A stretch of DNA of 8,804 nt from Chloroflexota bacterium (lineage in GTDB: Bacteria; Chloroflexota; Dehalococcoidia; DSTF01; JACRBR01): NCBI GenBank assembly GCA_021813085.1, contig JAKAMA010000075.1:1-8804 (forward strand). The letters run 5' to 3'. The notes under the pieces were generated by a model, which was given only the letters and a program-made list of their open reading frames with translations, was not told the DNA's origin and did no database searches. The position numbers were made by a program, and so were the translations under genes. Shown here piece after piece: positions 1 through 5,808 of this stretch (positions are counted from its first letter, which is position 1; each line of letters starts with the position of its first letter).

Positions 1-1
1 G

Positions 2-151
2 TACATCTCGCCGAAGCTCCTGCCGAAGCGTGGCGCGCACGCGAAGAAGGTCGCCGGCGTCAGCGCCCTCAACTGGCTGCTCGATGCCGTGGTCTACGGC
101 GCGTTCGCCTGGTGCGCGTGGCCGCGCGAGCGCGCGGACCGCGCCGACTGA
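2..151 (+). CDS. 3' end of an unidentified membrane protein (partial)
   Basis: The window opens inside a reading frame that gives 49 residues and ends at TGA 149-151. The visible tail has a basic stretch (PKRGAHAKK), then a hydrophobic segment around ALNWLLDAVVYGAFAWCAW that could be a final membrane span, then a short charged end (PRERADRAD). This looks like the C-terminus of a membrane protein with a basic loop before its last helix. The family cannot be named from so little. The frame was chosen because it alone gives an ordinary mix of residues and a natural stop before the intergenic region; the other frames are arginine-rich, as out-of-frame translation of GC-rich DNA usually is. Confidence 0.5.
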   Translation, partial: YISPKLLPKRGAHAKKVAGVSALNWLLDAVVYGAFAWCAWPRERADRAD

Positions 152-191
152 AGATCGCGGGGAACGGATACAACCTGTGTCCGAATTCACA

Positions 192-221
192 TTGACACAC
201 GATCGCACCGCCGCGTACTGT
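192..221 (+). promoter_or_regulatory. Possible sigma70-type promoter for the OsmC gene
   Basis: A perfect TTGACA lies at 192-197. Eighteen bases later is TACTGT (216-221), which keeps the important first T, A and last T of a -10 box. The spot is locally AT-richer than its surroundings. It lies about 170 bases upstream of the OsmC start, so it would give a long leader containing the hairpin at 257-295. This is motif reading only; the -10 match is weak. Confidence 0.4.
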
Positions 222-256
222 CGCAGCACCTCCACCGCGCGGGCACCGGGCCCGAG

Positions 257-295
257 GGCAAGAGGGCGCATGCGGGGGTCGTGCGCCCTCTTGCC
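257..295 (+). other. Perfect 14-bp inverted repeat in the OsmC leader
   Basis: Bases 257-270 (GGCAAGAGGGCGCA) are exactly complementary to 282-295 (TGCGCCCTCTTGCC), with an 11-base loop at 271-281. As RNA this is a very stable hairpin. No T-run follows (next bases ATCTCC), so it is not a standard intrinsic terminator. It lies downstream of the possible promoter at 192-221 and 99 bases before the chosen OsmC start. It may be a leader control element, an mRNA stabiliser, or a dispersed palindromic repeat. No known riboswitch class was recognised. Confidence 0.6.
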
Positions 296-394
296 ATCTC
301 CGCCCGCGAGGGCGCCGCTCTACGCCGCCCACCGTCCGCCCCTGCGCCAGAAAGGCGCGTATCATGTCAAGGGAAACGCCGGGAAGGAACGGAC

Positions 395-886
395 GTGGCG
401 TCGATGACGACAGCGGACCTCGAGCTCGTCGAGCACATGCGCTTCGCCGCGCACACCGGCAGCGGCCATGCGTTCGAGATCGACACCCAGGCCGAATCCG
501 GCGGTGATGACGCCGCCGCGCGCCCCGTCGAACACGTGCTCGCCGCCGCCGGCGCCTGCATGGCGATGGACGCCCTCTCGATCCTGCGCAAGATGCGCCA
601 GGAGATCGCCGGCTACTCCGTCCACCTCGAAGCGCCGCGCGCGGAGCAGCACCCACGCGTCTTCACATCGATCACGATGACGCACAGGGTGCGCGGCCGC
701 GGCCTCGCCGCGGCGAACGTCGCGCGCGCGCTCCAGCTCTCGATGAGCCGCTACTGCCCCGTCCATGCGATGCTGCACGGGTCCGTACCGTTCACGGTAC
801 GCTATGACGTCACGGACGAGGCGGACGGCGGCCGCACGACGGGCGAGGTGCGGGTCGAAGGTGAGGAGCCGGCCGGGGTGCCGTAA
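395..886 (+). CDS. OsmC/Ohr-family thiol-dependent peroxidase
   Basis: This 163-residue protein belongs to the OsmC/Ohr family, small cytosolic enzymes that reduce organic hydroperoxides with a reactive cysteine pair. Both family cysteines are visible: C55 in AAAGACMAMD, at the start of the long central helix, and C121 in SRYCPVHAML. The N-terminal part (EHMRFAAHTGSGHAFEIDT) and the RPVEHVLAAAG lead-in are also typical. The CPVH context is closer to the OsmC/YhfA branch than to Ohr, and some members of that branch have no proven substrate. The GTG at 395 is chosen because AAGGA at 384-388 sits 6 bases upstream; ATG 404 is the alternative and would remove three residues. A longer version from GTG 281 would begin inside the hairpin and add an arginine-rich, unrelated stretch. 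The next gene starts 27 bases downstream. Confidence 0.85.
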   Translation: MASMTTADLELVEHMRFAAHTGSGHAFEIDTQAESGGDDAAARPVEHVLAAAGACMAMDALSILRKMRQEIAGYSVHLEAPRAEQHPRVFTSITMTHRVRGRGLAAANVARALQLSMSRYCPVHAMLHGSVPFTVRYDVTDEADGGRTTGEVRVEGEEPAGVP

Positions 887-913
887 GTCATCGGCGCAGG
901 AGAGGATGGCGGC

Positions 914-2032
914 ATGCCGTTTCTCGCCCTCATCACCCGGAACGTGCTCACCCGCCGCGTGCGCGCCGGACTGACCGGACTCGCCGTCGCCATCGCCATC
1001 ATGACCGTCGTCGCGCTCGGCGTGCTCACGCACAGCCTGCGGCGCACGGCGATCTCCGTGCTGCAGACGGGCAGCGCCGACTTCACCGTCGCCCAGAAGG
1101 GCGTCTCCGACGTCCTCTACAGCAGCCTCGACAACAGCCAGGTCGCGCGGATCAAGGCCGAGCCGGGGGTCCAGAGCATCGTCGGCGTGCTGGTCGCCGC
1201 CATCAAGCTCGACAGCAACCACCCCTTCTTCCTCGAGCTCGGCATCCCGCCCGACGAGCTGGCGCCGTTCGGCGTGCAGATCCTCAAGGGCCACCCCTAC
1301 ACGGCAACGGCGACCAACGAGGTCATGCTCGGCTGGCGCGCCTCGCAGGACCTGCACAAGAACGTCGGCGATGTGATCAACATCGACGGCAACAACTTCA
1401 CCGTGGTCGGCATCTACTCGGTCGGCAACGTCTTCGGCGACTCCGCGTCGATGCTGCCGCTGACGACGCTGCAGACGAACGAGCGCAAGCCCGGCAACGT
1501 GACGCTCGCGTTCGTCAAGGTGACGCCGGGCACCAACATCGACGCCCTCCGCAAGCGCATCGAGCAGGCGAACCCGGAGATCGCGACGGTGCGCACGCAG
1601 TCGGAGTTCGGCCGCGTCGACCGCAACCTCAGCCTGATCAGCGCGGCGAACGTCGGTATCACCATCATGGCGCTGATCATCGGCGCCATCGGCGTCATGA
1701 ACACGATGGTGATGTCGGTGTTCGAGCGCACGCGCGAGTTCGGCGTGCTGCGCGCCGTCGGCTGGACGCGGGCGCGCGTGCTGACGCTGGTGATGGGCGA
1801 GGCGCTGCTGATCAGCTTCGTGGGCGCGATGGCCGGCGTCGTGCTCGGCTACCTCGCCATCAAGGGCATCCAGCGCGTGCCGGAGCTGGTCGGTGTCTTC
1901 CAGCCGGACTACACGTCCGCGATCTTCGCGCGCGCGCTCGGCATCGCCTTCGGCATGGCGTTCCTCGGCGCGCTGTACCCGGCGATCCGCGCGGCGCTGC
2001 TCGTGCCGATGGAGGCGCTGCGCCATGAGTGA
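914..2032 (+). CDS. ABC transporter permease, FtsX/MacB/LolCE type
   Basis: This 372-residue membrane protein has the four-span MacB/FtsX layout. There is one N-terminal span at about residues 20-40, a large extracytoplasmic domain at 41-240, then three spans at about 241-265, 296-316 and 337-357. The classic coupling motif after the second span is clear (SVFERTREFGVLRAVGW, 269-284), as is the C-terminal YPAIRAALLVPMEALR. Such permeases do not usually pump solutes across a channel; they pass mechanical force to extracytoplasmic lipoproteins, peptides or cell-wall enzymes. The start has an AGGAG-type site at 898-902. The gene overlaps the downstream ATPase by 8 bases, so the two form one unit. 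No HlyD-like adaptor gene is present nearby, so a MacAB-type tripartite pump is not supported. The substrate is unknown. Confidence 0.9.
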   Translation: MPFLALITRNVLTRRVRAGLTGLAVAIAIMTVVALGVLTHSLRRTAISVLQTGSADFTVAQKGVSDVLYSSLDNSQVARIKAEPGVQSIVGVLVAAIKLDSNHPFFLELGIPPDELAPFGVQILKGHPYTATATNEVMLGWRASQDLHKNVGDVINIDGNNFTVVGIYSVGNVFGDSASMLPLTTLQTNERKPGNVTLAFVKVTPGTNIDALRKRIEQANPEIATVRTQSEFGRVDRNLSLISAANVGITIMALIIGAIGVMNTMVMSVFERTREFGVLRAVGWTRARVLTLVMGEALLISFVGAMAGVVLGYLAIKGIQRVPELVGVFQPDYTSAIFARALGIAFGMAFLGALYPAIRAALLVPMEALRHE

Positions 2033-2735
2033 CGACGGCGGCCCGGCGCCGATCATCCAGGTCACCGACGTCGTCAAGCTCTATGACGACGGCCTCGTGC
2101 GCGCGCTCGACGGCGTCACGATGTCCGCGGCGCGCGGCGAGTTCCTCGCCGTCACGGGCCCGTCCGGCTGCGGCAAGTCGACGCTGCTCCAGCTCATCGC
2201 CGCGCTCGACCGGCCGACGTCTGGCTCGATCGTCGTCGAGGGGCGCGACCTGCGCGAGGCCGGGAACGACACGTACCGCCGCACGGGCATCGGCCTCGTC
2301 TTCCAGCTCCACAACCTGCTGCCGAACCTGACCGCCCTCCAGAACATCGAGGTGGCGATGTTCTCGAACGGCCGCTCGCACGGCGAGCAGCGCGCCCGGG
2401 CGCGCGAGCTGCTCGCCGCCGTCGGGCTCGGCGCGAAGGAGAAGGTGACGCCGCCGCGGCTCTCCGGCGGCGAGCGCCAGCGCCTCGCCATCGCCCGCGC
2501 GCTGGCGAACCGGCCGCCGATCCTGCTGGCCGACGAGCCCACGGGCAGCCTCGACTCCGCCGCCGTCGACCGGGTGCTGGAGCTCTTCCGCGAGATCCGC
2601 GAACGCGAGGGGTTGACGTTGCTGCTGGTCACGCACGACGCGCACGTCGCCTCGACCGCGGACCGCATCGTCTACATGCGCGACGGCAAGATCGTCGCCG
2701 CCCCCGAGGCGGACGTCCCCGCCGCCGCGCGCTAG
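2025..2735 (+). CDS. ABC transporter ATP-binding protein, LolD/MacB type
   Basis: This 236-residue ATPase is the partner of the upstream permease. All nucleotide-binding motifs are intact: Walker A GPSGCGKST (45-53), Q-loop Q94 in LVFQLHNLLPNLTALQN, signature LSGGERQRLAIARAL (146-160), Walker B ILLADE (166-171), D-loop SLD (175-177) and the switch histidine H204 in LLVTHD. The spacing and the sequence LADEPTGSLD are characteristic of the LolD/MacB/FtsE branch, which works with FtsX-like permeases at the membrane. The ATG at 2025 lies inside the last codons of the permease, so translation is probably coupled. A longer frame extends upstream within the permease gene but gives an arginine/serine-rich stretch, so it is not used. 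The protein ends at TAG 2733-2735, with 128 bases before the next gene. Confidence 0.93.
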   Translation: MSDDGGPAPIIQVTDVVKLYDDGLVRALDGVTMSAARGEFLAVTGPSGCGKSTLLQLIAALDRPTSGSIVVEGRDLREAGNDTYRRTGIGLVFQLHNLLPNLTALQNIEVAMFSNGRSHGEQRARARELLAAVGLGAKEKVTPPRLSGGERQRLAIARALANRPPILLADEPTGSLDSAAVDRVLELFREIREREGLTLLLVTHDAHVASTADRIVYMRDGKIVAAPEADVPAAAR

Positions 2736-2847
2736 GCCGGGCGGCACGGCACACGCCGGAGCGGCTACGTCGCCCACGATCGTCCCTGCACCCGCAACGA
2801 GCGGCCACGCCCGCCGAACACATCTGTCCGTGGCCCCTTCGCCTGCC

Positions 2848-2853
2848 GATACT
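2848..2853 (+). promoter_or_regulatory. Possible -10 box of a near-leaderless acetyltransferase mRNA
   Basis: GATACT matches four of six positions of TATAAT and ends 10 bases before the ATG at 2864. No convincing Shine-Dalgarno sequence precedes that ATG. Together these suggest transcription starting almost at the start codon, a pattern common in high-GC bacteria. No good -35 box is visible. This is weak evidence. Confidence 0.25.
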
Positions 2854-2863
2854 CGTCCGGCAC

Positions 2864-3871
2864 ATGCACCACATCGAGGTCGTCTCCCAGCTCGAAGGAC
2901 CCCACCTCGCCCAGCTCCCCGAGCTGGTCGATGCGGCGACCCGCGCCGACGGCCATGAGCCGATCGGCGAGCACAAGTTCCTGCGCCTCAAGCGCGGCGG
3001 CGACCTCGGCGTCGCCGTGCTCGCGTTCGAGGAGCGGCGCCTCGCCGGCTACGCCCACACCCTCACCTTCGGCGAGGGCGACGGCCGCCGCGTCTCCTGC
3101 GAGTTCGTCGTCCACCCGGACCTGCGCCGCCGCGGCGTCGGCCGCATGCTCCTCTCGCACGCGCTCATGCACGCCGTCTCGCAGGGCGCGGCGCGCATCG
3201 ACGCCTGGGCCTACAACGACGCGCCGGCGAGCGCGCATCTTGCGGCGCAGTTCGGCTTCGCCCCGGCGCGCCGCCTCTACCACCTCCATCGCCATGCCGG
3301 CGCCCAGGCAGACGCCCCGGATGGGCCGCCCGCGCCGGCGCCGTCAGGCGCGCGCCCTACAGGCCCGTTGGGCCTGCGGCCCTTTCGCCCCGGCGAGGAC
3401 GACGGGCGCTGGCTGGCGCTCAACAACCGCATCTTCGCCAGCCACCCGGAGAACGGCGCCTGGACGCTCGACGACCTGCGCGCGCGCATGGCGCAGCCCT
3501 GGTTCGCGCCGCGCGACTTCCTGCTGCTCGAGGCCGAAGGCCGCCTCGCCGGATTCTGCTGGGTGAAGGTCGATGAGCGCGGCGACGACGGCCGCGTCGG
3601 CGAGATCTACGTCATCGGCGTCGCGCCGGAGCAGCGGGGGAGAGGCTTCGCGCGCTTCCTGTTGACAACGGCGCTGGGCCACATGGCGACGCGCGGCGCC
3701 CGCACCGCCGCCGTCTACGTCGACGCGACCAACGCCCCCGCGCTCGCACTGTACGAAGCCGCCGGCTTCCACCGCCACCACGTCGACATCTGCTACACGC
3801 GCGACCTGCGCGTCGCGGGCCACGGCACCGCCGGCCCAGCGCGGCCGGACGAGGCGCAGGCGGCGGCCTGA
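2864..3871 (+). CDS. mshD: Tandem-GNAT acetyltransferase, mycothiol synthase (MshD)-like
   Basis: This 335-residue protein has two GNAT acetyltransferase domains, about 1-145 and 168-315, joined by a proline/alanine-rich linker. Each has an acetyl-CoA phosphate-binding loop: VVHPDLRRRGVG (82-93) and VAPEQRGRGFA (253-263). The second domain carries the features of mycothiol synthase: NNRIFASHPENGAW (187-200), MAQPWFAPRDFLLLE (209-223), GFCWVKV, GEIYVIGV, and AVYVDATNAPALALYEAAGF ahead of HHVDICY. In that family the C-terminal domain transfers acetyl from acetyl-CoA to Cys-GlcN-Ins to make mycothiol, while the N-terminal domain is structural. Length is close to known MshD proteins (about 315). 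No other mycothiol genes are in view, so the product could be a related thiol. OsmC upstream and Bcp downstream fit a thiol-redox role. The ATG has no clear ribosome site. Confidence 0.78.
   Translation: MHHIEVVSQLEGPHLAQLPELVDAATRADGHEPIGEHKFLRLKRGGDLGVAVLAFEERRLAGYAHTLTFGEGDGRRVSCEFVVHPDLRRRGVGRMLLSHALMHAVSQGAARIDAWAYNDAPASAHLAAQFGFAPARRLYHLHRHAGAQADAPDGPPAPAPSGARPTGPLGLRPFRPGEDDGRWLALNNRIFASHPENGAWTLDDLRARMAQPWFAPRDFLLLEAEGRLAGFCWVKVDERGDDGRVGEIYVIGVAPEQRGRGFARFLLTTALGHMATRGARTAAVYVDATNAPALALYEAAGFHRHHVDICYTRDLRVAGHGTAGPARPDEAQAAA
3360..3376 (+). repeat. Small palindrome in the linker of the acetyltransferase gene
   Basis: CAGGCCC (3360-3366) and GGGCCTG (3370-3376) form a perfect 7-bp hairpin with a GTT loop. 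It directly follows a near-palindromic AGGCGCGCGCCCT (3346-3358). Both fall exactly in the part encoding the linker between the two GNAT domains. This could be ordinary GC-rich sequence or the remnant of a dispersed palindromic element inserted in frame where the protein tolerates it. Confidence 0.35.
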
Positions 3872-3906
3872 CCGCCCCGGCCCTCGCTCACCGCACCGCC
3901 GTCCGG

Positions 3907-3912
3907 TACGAT
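3907..3912 (+). promoter_or_regulatory. Possible -10 box upstream of the peroxiredoxin gene
   Basis: TACGAT at 3907-3912 fits the -10 form often used in high-GC bacteria. It lies 21 bases before the GGAAGG ribosome site at 3933-3938. No recognisable -35 box is present, so this is only a candidate start for the peroxiredoxin and zinc-ribbon gene pair. Confidence 0.25.
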
Positions 3913-3945
3913 CCTTCCTCGGGAGCGACCGCGGAAGGGGTGACC

Positions 3946-4425
3946 GTGCCGACCACGTTGACCGAAGGACAGGCCGCACCGCTCTTCGAGCTGGAGGATG
4001 ACCGCGGCGCGCGCGTCAAGCTCGCGGACCTGCGCGGGAACTGGGTCGTGCTCTACTGGTATCCGAAGGACGACACGCCCGGCTGCACGACCGAGGCCTG
4101 CGAGATCCGCGACAACTGGCAGCTCCTGTCGGGCGAGGCGGCGCTGTTCGGCGTCTCGCCCGACTCGGTCCGGTCGCACGTGAAGTTCCGCGACAAGCAC
4201 GGCCTGCCGTTCCCGCTGCTCGCCGACGACGGGCACAAGGTCTCGGAGTTGTACGGCGTCTGGGGGCCGAAGACGTTCATGGGGCGCGAGTACATGGGCG
4301 TCGACCGCACCACGTTCATCGTCGACCCGCAGGGCAAGCTCGCGAAGATCTTCCCGAAGGTCTCGCCGGCCGGCCACGCGCTCGAGATCCTGGCCGCGCT
4401 CAAGGAGCTGAAGGCGGCGCGCTGA
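3946..4425 (+). CDS. bcp: Peroxiredoxin, Bcp/PrxQ type
   Basis: This 159-residue thioredoxin-fold peroxidase reduces hydrogen peroxide and organic hydroperoxides in the cytosol. The peroxidatic motif PxxxTxxC is present as PKDDTPGC, with the peroxidatic cysteine at C47 and a second cysteine at C52 (C-x4-C). That is the arrangement of two-cysteine Bcp/PrxQ enzymes such as E. coli Bcp, which form an intramolecular disulfide reduced by thioredoxin. The conserved arginine is in VDRTTFIVDPQGKL, and the C-terminal HALEILAALKEL helix is typical. The GTG at 3946 is preferred over the GTG at 3940: GGAAGG at 3933-3938 gives a 7-base gap to 3946 but only one base to 3940. Thirty-two bases separate it from the next gene, so they are probably cotranscribed. 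Confidence 0.92.
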   Translation: MPTTLTEGQAAPLFELEDDRGARVKLADLRGNWVVLYWYPKDDTPGCTTEACEIRDNWQLLSGEAALFGVSPDSVRSHVKFRDKHGLPFPLLADDGHKVSELYGVWGPKTFMGREYMGVDRTTFIVDPQGKLAKIFPKVSPAGHALEILAALKELKAAR

Positions 4426-4457
4426 CGCAGCGGCCGGCGAAGGAGGACTGTCACGCC

Positions 4458-4649
4458 ATGCCCCAGGGAAAATGCGCGTTCTGCGGCACGTTCGTCACCG
4501 GCGGCGGCACCGCCCTCGGCAAGCACTCCGTCGCCTGTACCGCCTGCACACCGCTCGCCCTCAAGTGGCTCGAACAGCACGCGCAGCCGGCCGCCGCGGC
4601 CGCGGACGACGCCCCGGCCGCGGATCCCGGGAGCAAGAAGGACGGATAG
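4458..4649 (+). CDS. Small protein with two CxxC pairs, probable zinc ribbon
   Basis: This 63-residue protein has CAFC (C6, C9) and CTAC (C27, C30) separated by 17 residues, the spacing of a treble-clef or zinc-ribbon knuckle, so it probably binds one zinc ion. A short amphipathic stretch (PLALKWLEQH) follows, then a disordered alanine- and acid-rich tail ending in KKDG. A strong AGGAGG at 4441-4446, 11 bases before the ATG, supports translation. It follows the peroxiredoxin gene closely and so may be part of the same transcript. No known family is recognised and no function is claimed. A redox-sensing role is conceivable given the neighbour, but that is speculation. Confidence 0.65.
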   Translation: MPQGKCAFCGTFVTGGGTALGKHSVACTACTPLALKWLEQHAQPAAAAADDAPAADPGSKKDG

Positions 4650-4881
4650 GGACTTCGTGGCGCAGTGCATCGGCGCGGCGGCGCTGAGGCGCTCCATGCT
4701 GCTCGTCCCGCACGCTGCGGTCGGCGCGTCACCGTCTTCCGTGCGAGGCAGGGTGCACACCGGGGACGGAGCTGAAGCTCCTTCGCTACGACGCGACACA
4801 CGATCGGCCGACACCGATGCAACGATTCCGGCCCGTTACCATCCATCCGCGGCCATCTGCGCCATCCGCGGATGCCGCCTG
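4650..4881. other. Convergent intergenic region with a small inverted repeat
   Basis: The 232 bases between the plus-strand zinc-ribbon gene and the minus-strand GerW gene show no convincing coding frame and no RNA gene. Near the GerW end, ATCCGCGG (4845-4852) and CCGCGGAT (4866-4873) form an 8-bp stem around a 13-base loop. CCATCCGCGG also occurs twice as a direct repeat (4843-4852 and 4862-4871). No T-run follows on either strand, so a terminator is possible but not shown. Confidence 0.45.
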
Positions 4882-5331
4882 TCAGCCCGCGCGCGCCGTC
4901 TCGATCTCCCGCCGGCGCGTCTTCTCCCGCTCGCGCGACGCGGTGCGCATCGTCAGCAACAGCCAGAACGCCACCCAGCCGACGAGCCCCATCCATGACA
5001 ATGCGATGCGCATCGGGTCCATGATCGGCTTGATCACGACGTCGTCACGCGTGACGTCGATCACCGCCACAGGCGTCGACGCACCGCCACCGCCGCCGCC
5101 GCCGCCCTCGCCCTCGCCGGCATCGCTCTTGTGGCCGAACGCGTGCTCGCCGACGTCGCCGCCGCTGCCGCGTCCGAAGCCCATCCCGTAGCCGAACGAC
5201 ACGCGTGCGACCGGGATCAGCGTGTGCCCCTCGCGCTCGAGGGGCGCCCCGAAGCAGGCGCCCGCGCCCATCCGTTCCGGCAGCTCGCTGATGCTCTGGA
5301 CCATCTCCTCGGTCGCGCTGGTGGTGTTCAT
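4882..5331 (-). CDS. GerW/YtfJ-family protein with C-terminal membrane anchor
   Basis: This 149-residue protein matches the sporulation protein YtfJ/GerW family. It has an N-terminal helix (EEMVQSISELPERM), then CFGAPLEREGHTLIPVARVSFGYG (given here only as landmarks: CFGAP at 26-30, TLIPVARVSFGYG at 37-49), then a glycine-rich stretch with a Gly run at about 76-83, then TPVAVIDVT (86-94). After the domain comes a single membrane span at about 108-127 and a basic, charged tail, which the classic Bacillus protein lacks. Family members occur in many non-spore-formers, so the name does not prove sporulation; the role there is unknown. AGGAGG sits 4-5 bases before the ATG (complement of 5336-5342). 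The upstream gene ends 13 bases away, so the two are an operon. Confidence 0.82.
   Translation of the reverse strand: MNTTSATEEMVQSISELPERMGAGACFGAPLEREGHTLIPVARVSFGYGMGFGRGSGGDVGEHAFGHKSDAGEGEGGGGGGGGASTPVAVIDVTRDDVVIKPIMDPMRIALSWMGLVGWVAFWLLLTMRTASREREKTRRREIETARAG
5090..5106. repeat. CCG microsatellite encoding the glycine run of the GerW protein
   Basis: Seventeen bases of uninterrupted CCG units on the plus strand encode part of the glycine run in the minus-strand GerW-family gene. Length change here in steps of three bases would lengthen or shorten the glycine linker without a frameshift. Confidence 0.6.
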
Positions 5332-5344
5332 GGTGCCTCCTTCT

Positions 5345-5632
5345 CTACGAGCCCTCTGGCTTCCTCGCGAGCAGGCGCGTCGCGGCGAACGCGACGACCG
5401 GCGCCAGGAGCGCCAGCGCGGTGGCGGGCGTCCGCGGCTCGTCGATCGTCAGCCGCCGCAGCGCGTCCGGCGTCCGCACGACGACCGCGACGGGCCGCCA
5501 GCGCTCCAGCACGAGGCCGCGGCCCCGCACCCGCAGGTCCAGCCCGCGCACCCGCACGATCCCCTCGACGCGGCGGCTGTCCCCCGTCGCGATCGGGACG
5601 TGGCGCAACCCGTCCGTGAGCTTGATCCCCAT
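5345..5632 (-). CDS. Hypothetical small membrane protein paired with GerW-family gene
   Basis: This 95-residue protein is not recognised. Its first 65 residues look like a small beta-rich cytosolic domain (VEGIVRVRGLDLRVRGRG, then VAVVVRTPDALRRLTI). The C-terminus carries one hydrophobic segment at about 71-86 (ALALLAPVVAFAATRLL) and a short basic end, suggesting a tail-anchored or single-span membrane protein. The ATG at 5630-5632 is chosen because GGAGG (complement of 5640-5644) lies 7 bases upstream. A longer frame to 5680 has no ribosome site and would run toward the RHS island. It is the first gene of the minus-strand pair, 13 bases ahead of the GerW gene, whose protein also ends in a membrane span, so the two may sit together at the membrane. 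Confidence 0.62.
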   Translation of the reverse strand: MGIKLTDGLRHVPIATGDSRRVEGIVRVRGLDLRVRGRGLVLERWRPVAVVVRTPDALRRLTIDEPRTPATALALLAPVVAFAATRLLARKPEGS

Positions 5633-5697
5633 CGCCCTGCCTCCCTGCGTATCATCCGCCCGCCGCCGCCCCGCTGGCAAGAGCCAGGCGGCCGCGC

Positions 5698-5713
5698 GCG
5701 CTGCGAACAGCGC
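5698..5713. other. Hairpin at the 5' junction of the RHS island
   Basis: GCGCTG (5698-5703) and CAGCGC (5708-5713) form a perfect 6-bp stem with a CGAA tetraloop. A second small hairpin, CTGGC-AAGA-GCCAG, is at 5674-5687. They sit between the minus-strand operon start and the first RHS-like codons, so they mark or lie near the junction where RHS sequence begins. Whether they have a role in recombination, termination or neither is unknown. Confidence 0.4.
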
Positions 5714-5808
5714 AGGCGCCCGCCACCGCCGTCGGGCAGGCGACCCAGAGCACGGTCGGCGGCCCGAGCGGCCAGCCGCTCGTCACGCTCTCGCAGACGT
5801 GCTACGAC
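5714..5808 (+). pseudogene. RHS-coding sequence upstream of the first usable start codon
   Basis: The RHS frame stays open back to 5626 (stop TGA at 5623-5625). From about 5731 its translation still reads like RHS core (GQATQSTVGGPSGQPLVTLS, then QTCYDVRG). Before about 5710 it reads as non-RHS, arginine/alanine-rich sequence. No ATG, GTG or TTG with a ribosome site occurs in this stretch. The RHS gene therefore seems to have lost its 5' end, including any signal peptide and most of its core. The exact break is estimated, not proven. Confidence 0.55.

Noticed and set aside
362..2077. Long open frame on the minus strand opposite the OsmC and permease genes
   Set aside because: Its translation is dominated by arginine, histidine, alanine and aspartate without domain motifs, and it mirrors well-supported plus-strand genes. 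It is an effect of GC-rich codon use.
2736..2863. Possible terminator after the ABC ATPase gene
   Set aside because: Only short, weak GC pairings are visible and no T-run follows, so no terminator is claimed.
4650..4881. Open frames crossing the convergent intergenic region
   Set aside because: They lack ribosome sites and motifs, and overlap the end of the GerW gene on the other strand.
5042..5057. Perfect 14-bp palindrome CGTCACGCGTGACG at 5043-5056, possible operator
   Set aside because: It lies inside the GerW coding region where the codons for DVTRDD explain it, far from any start site.
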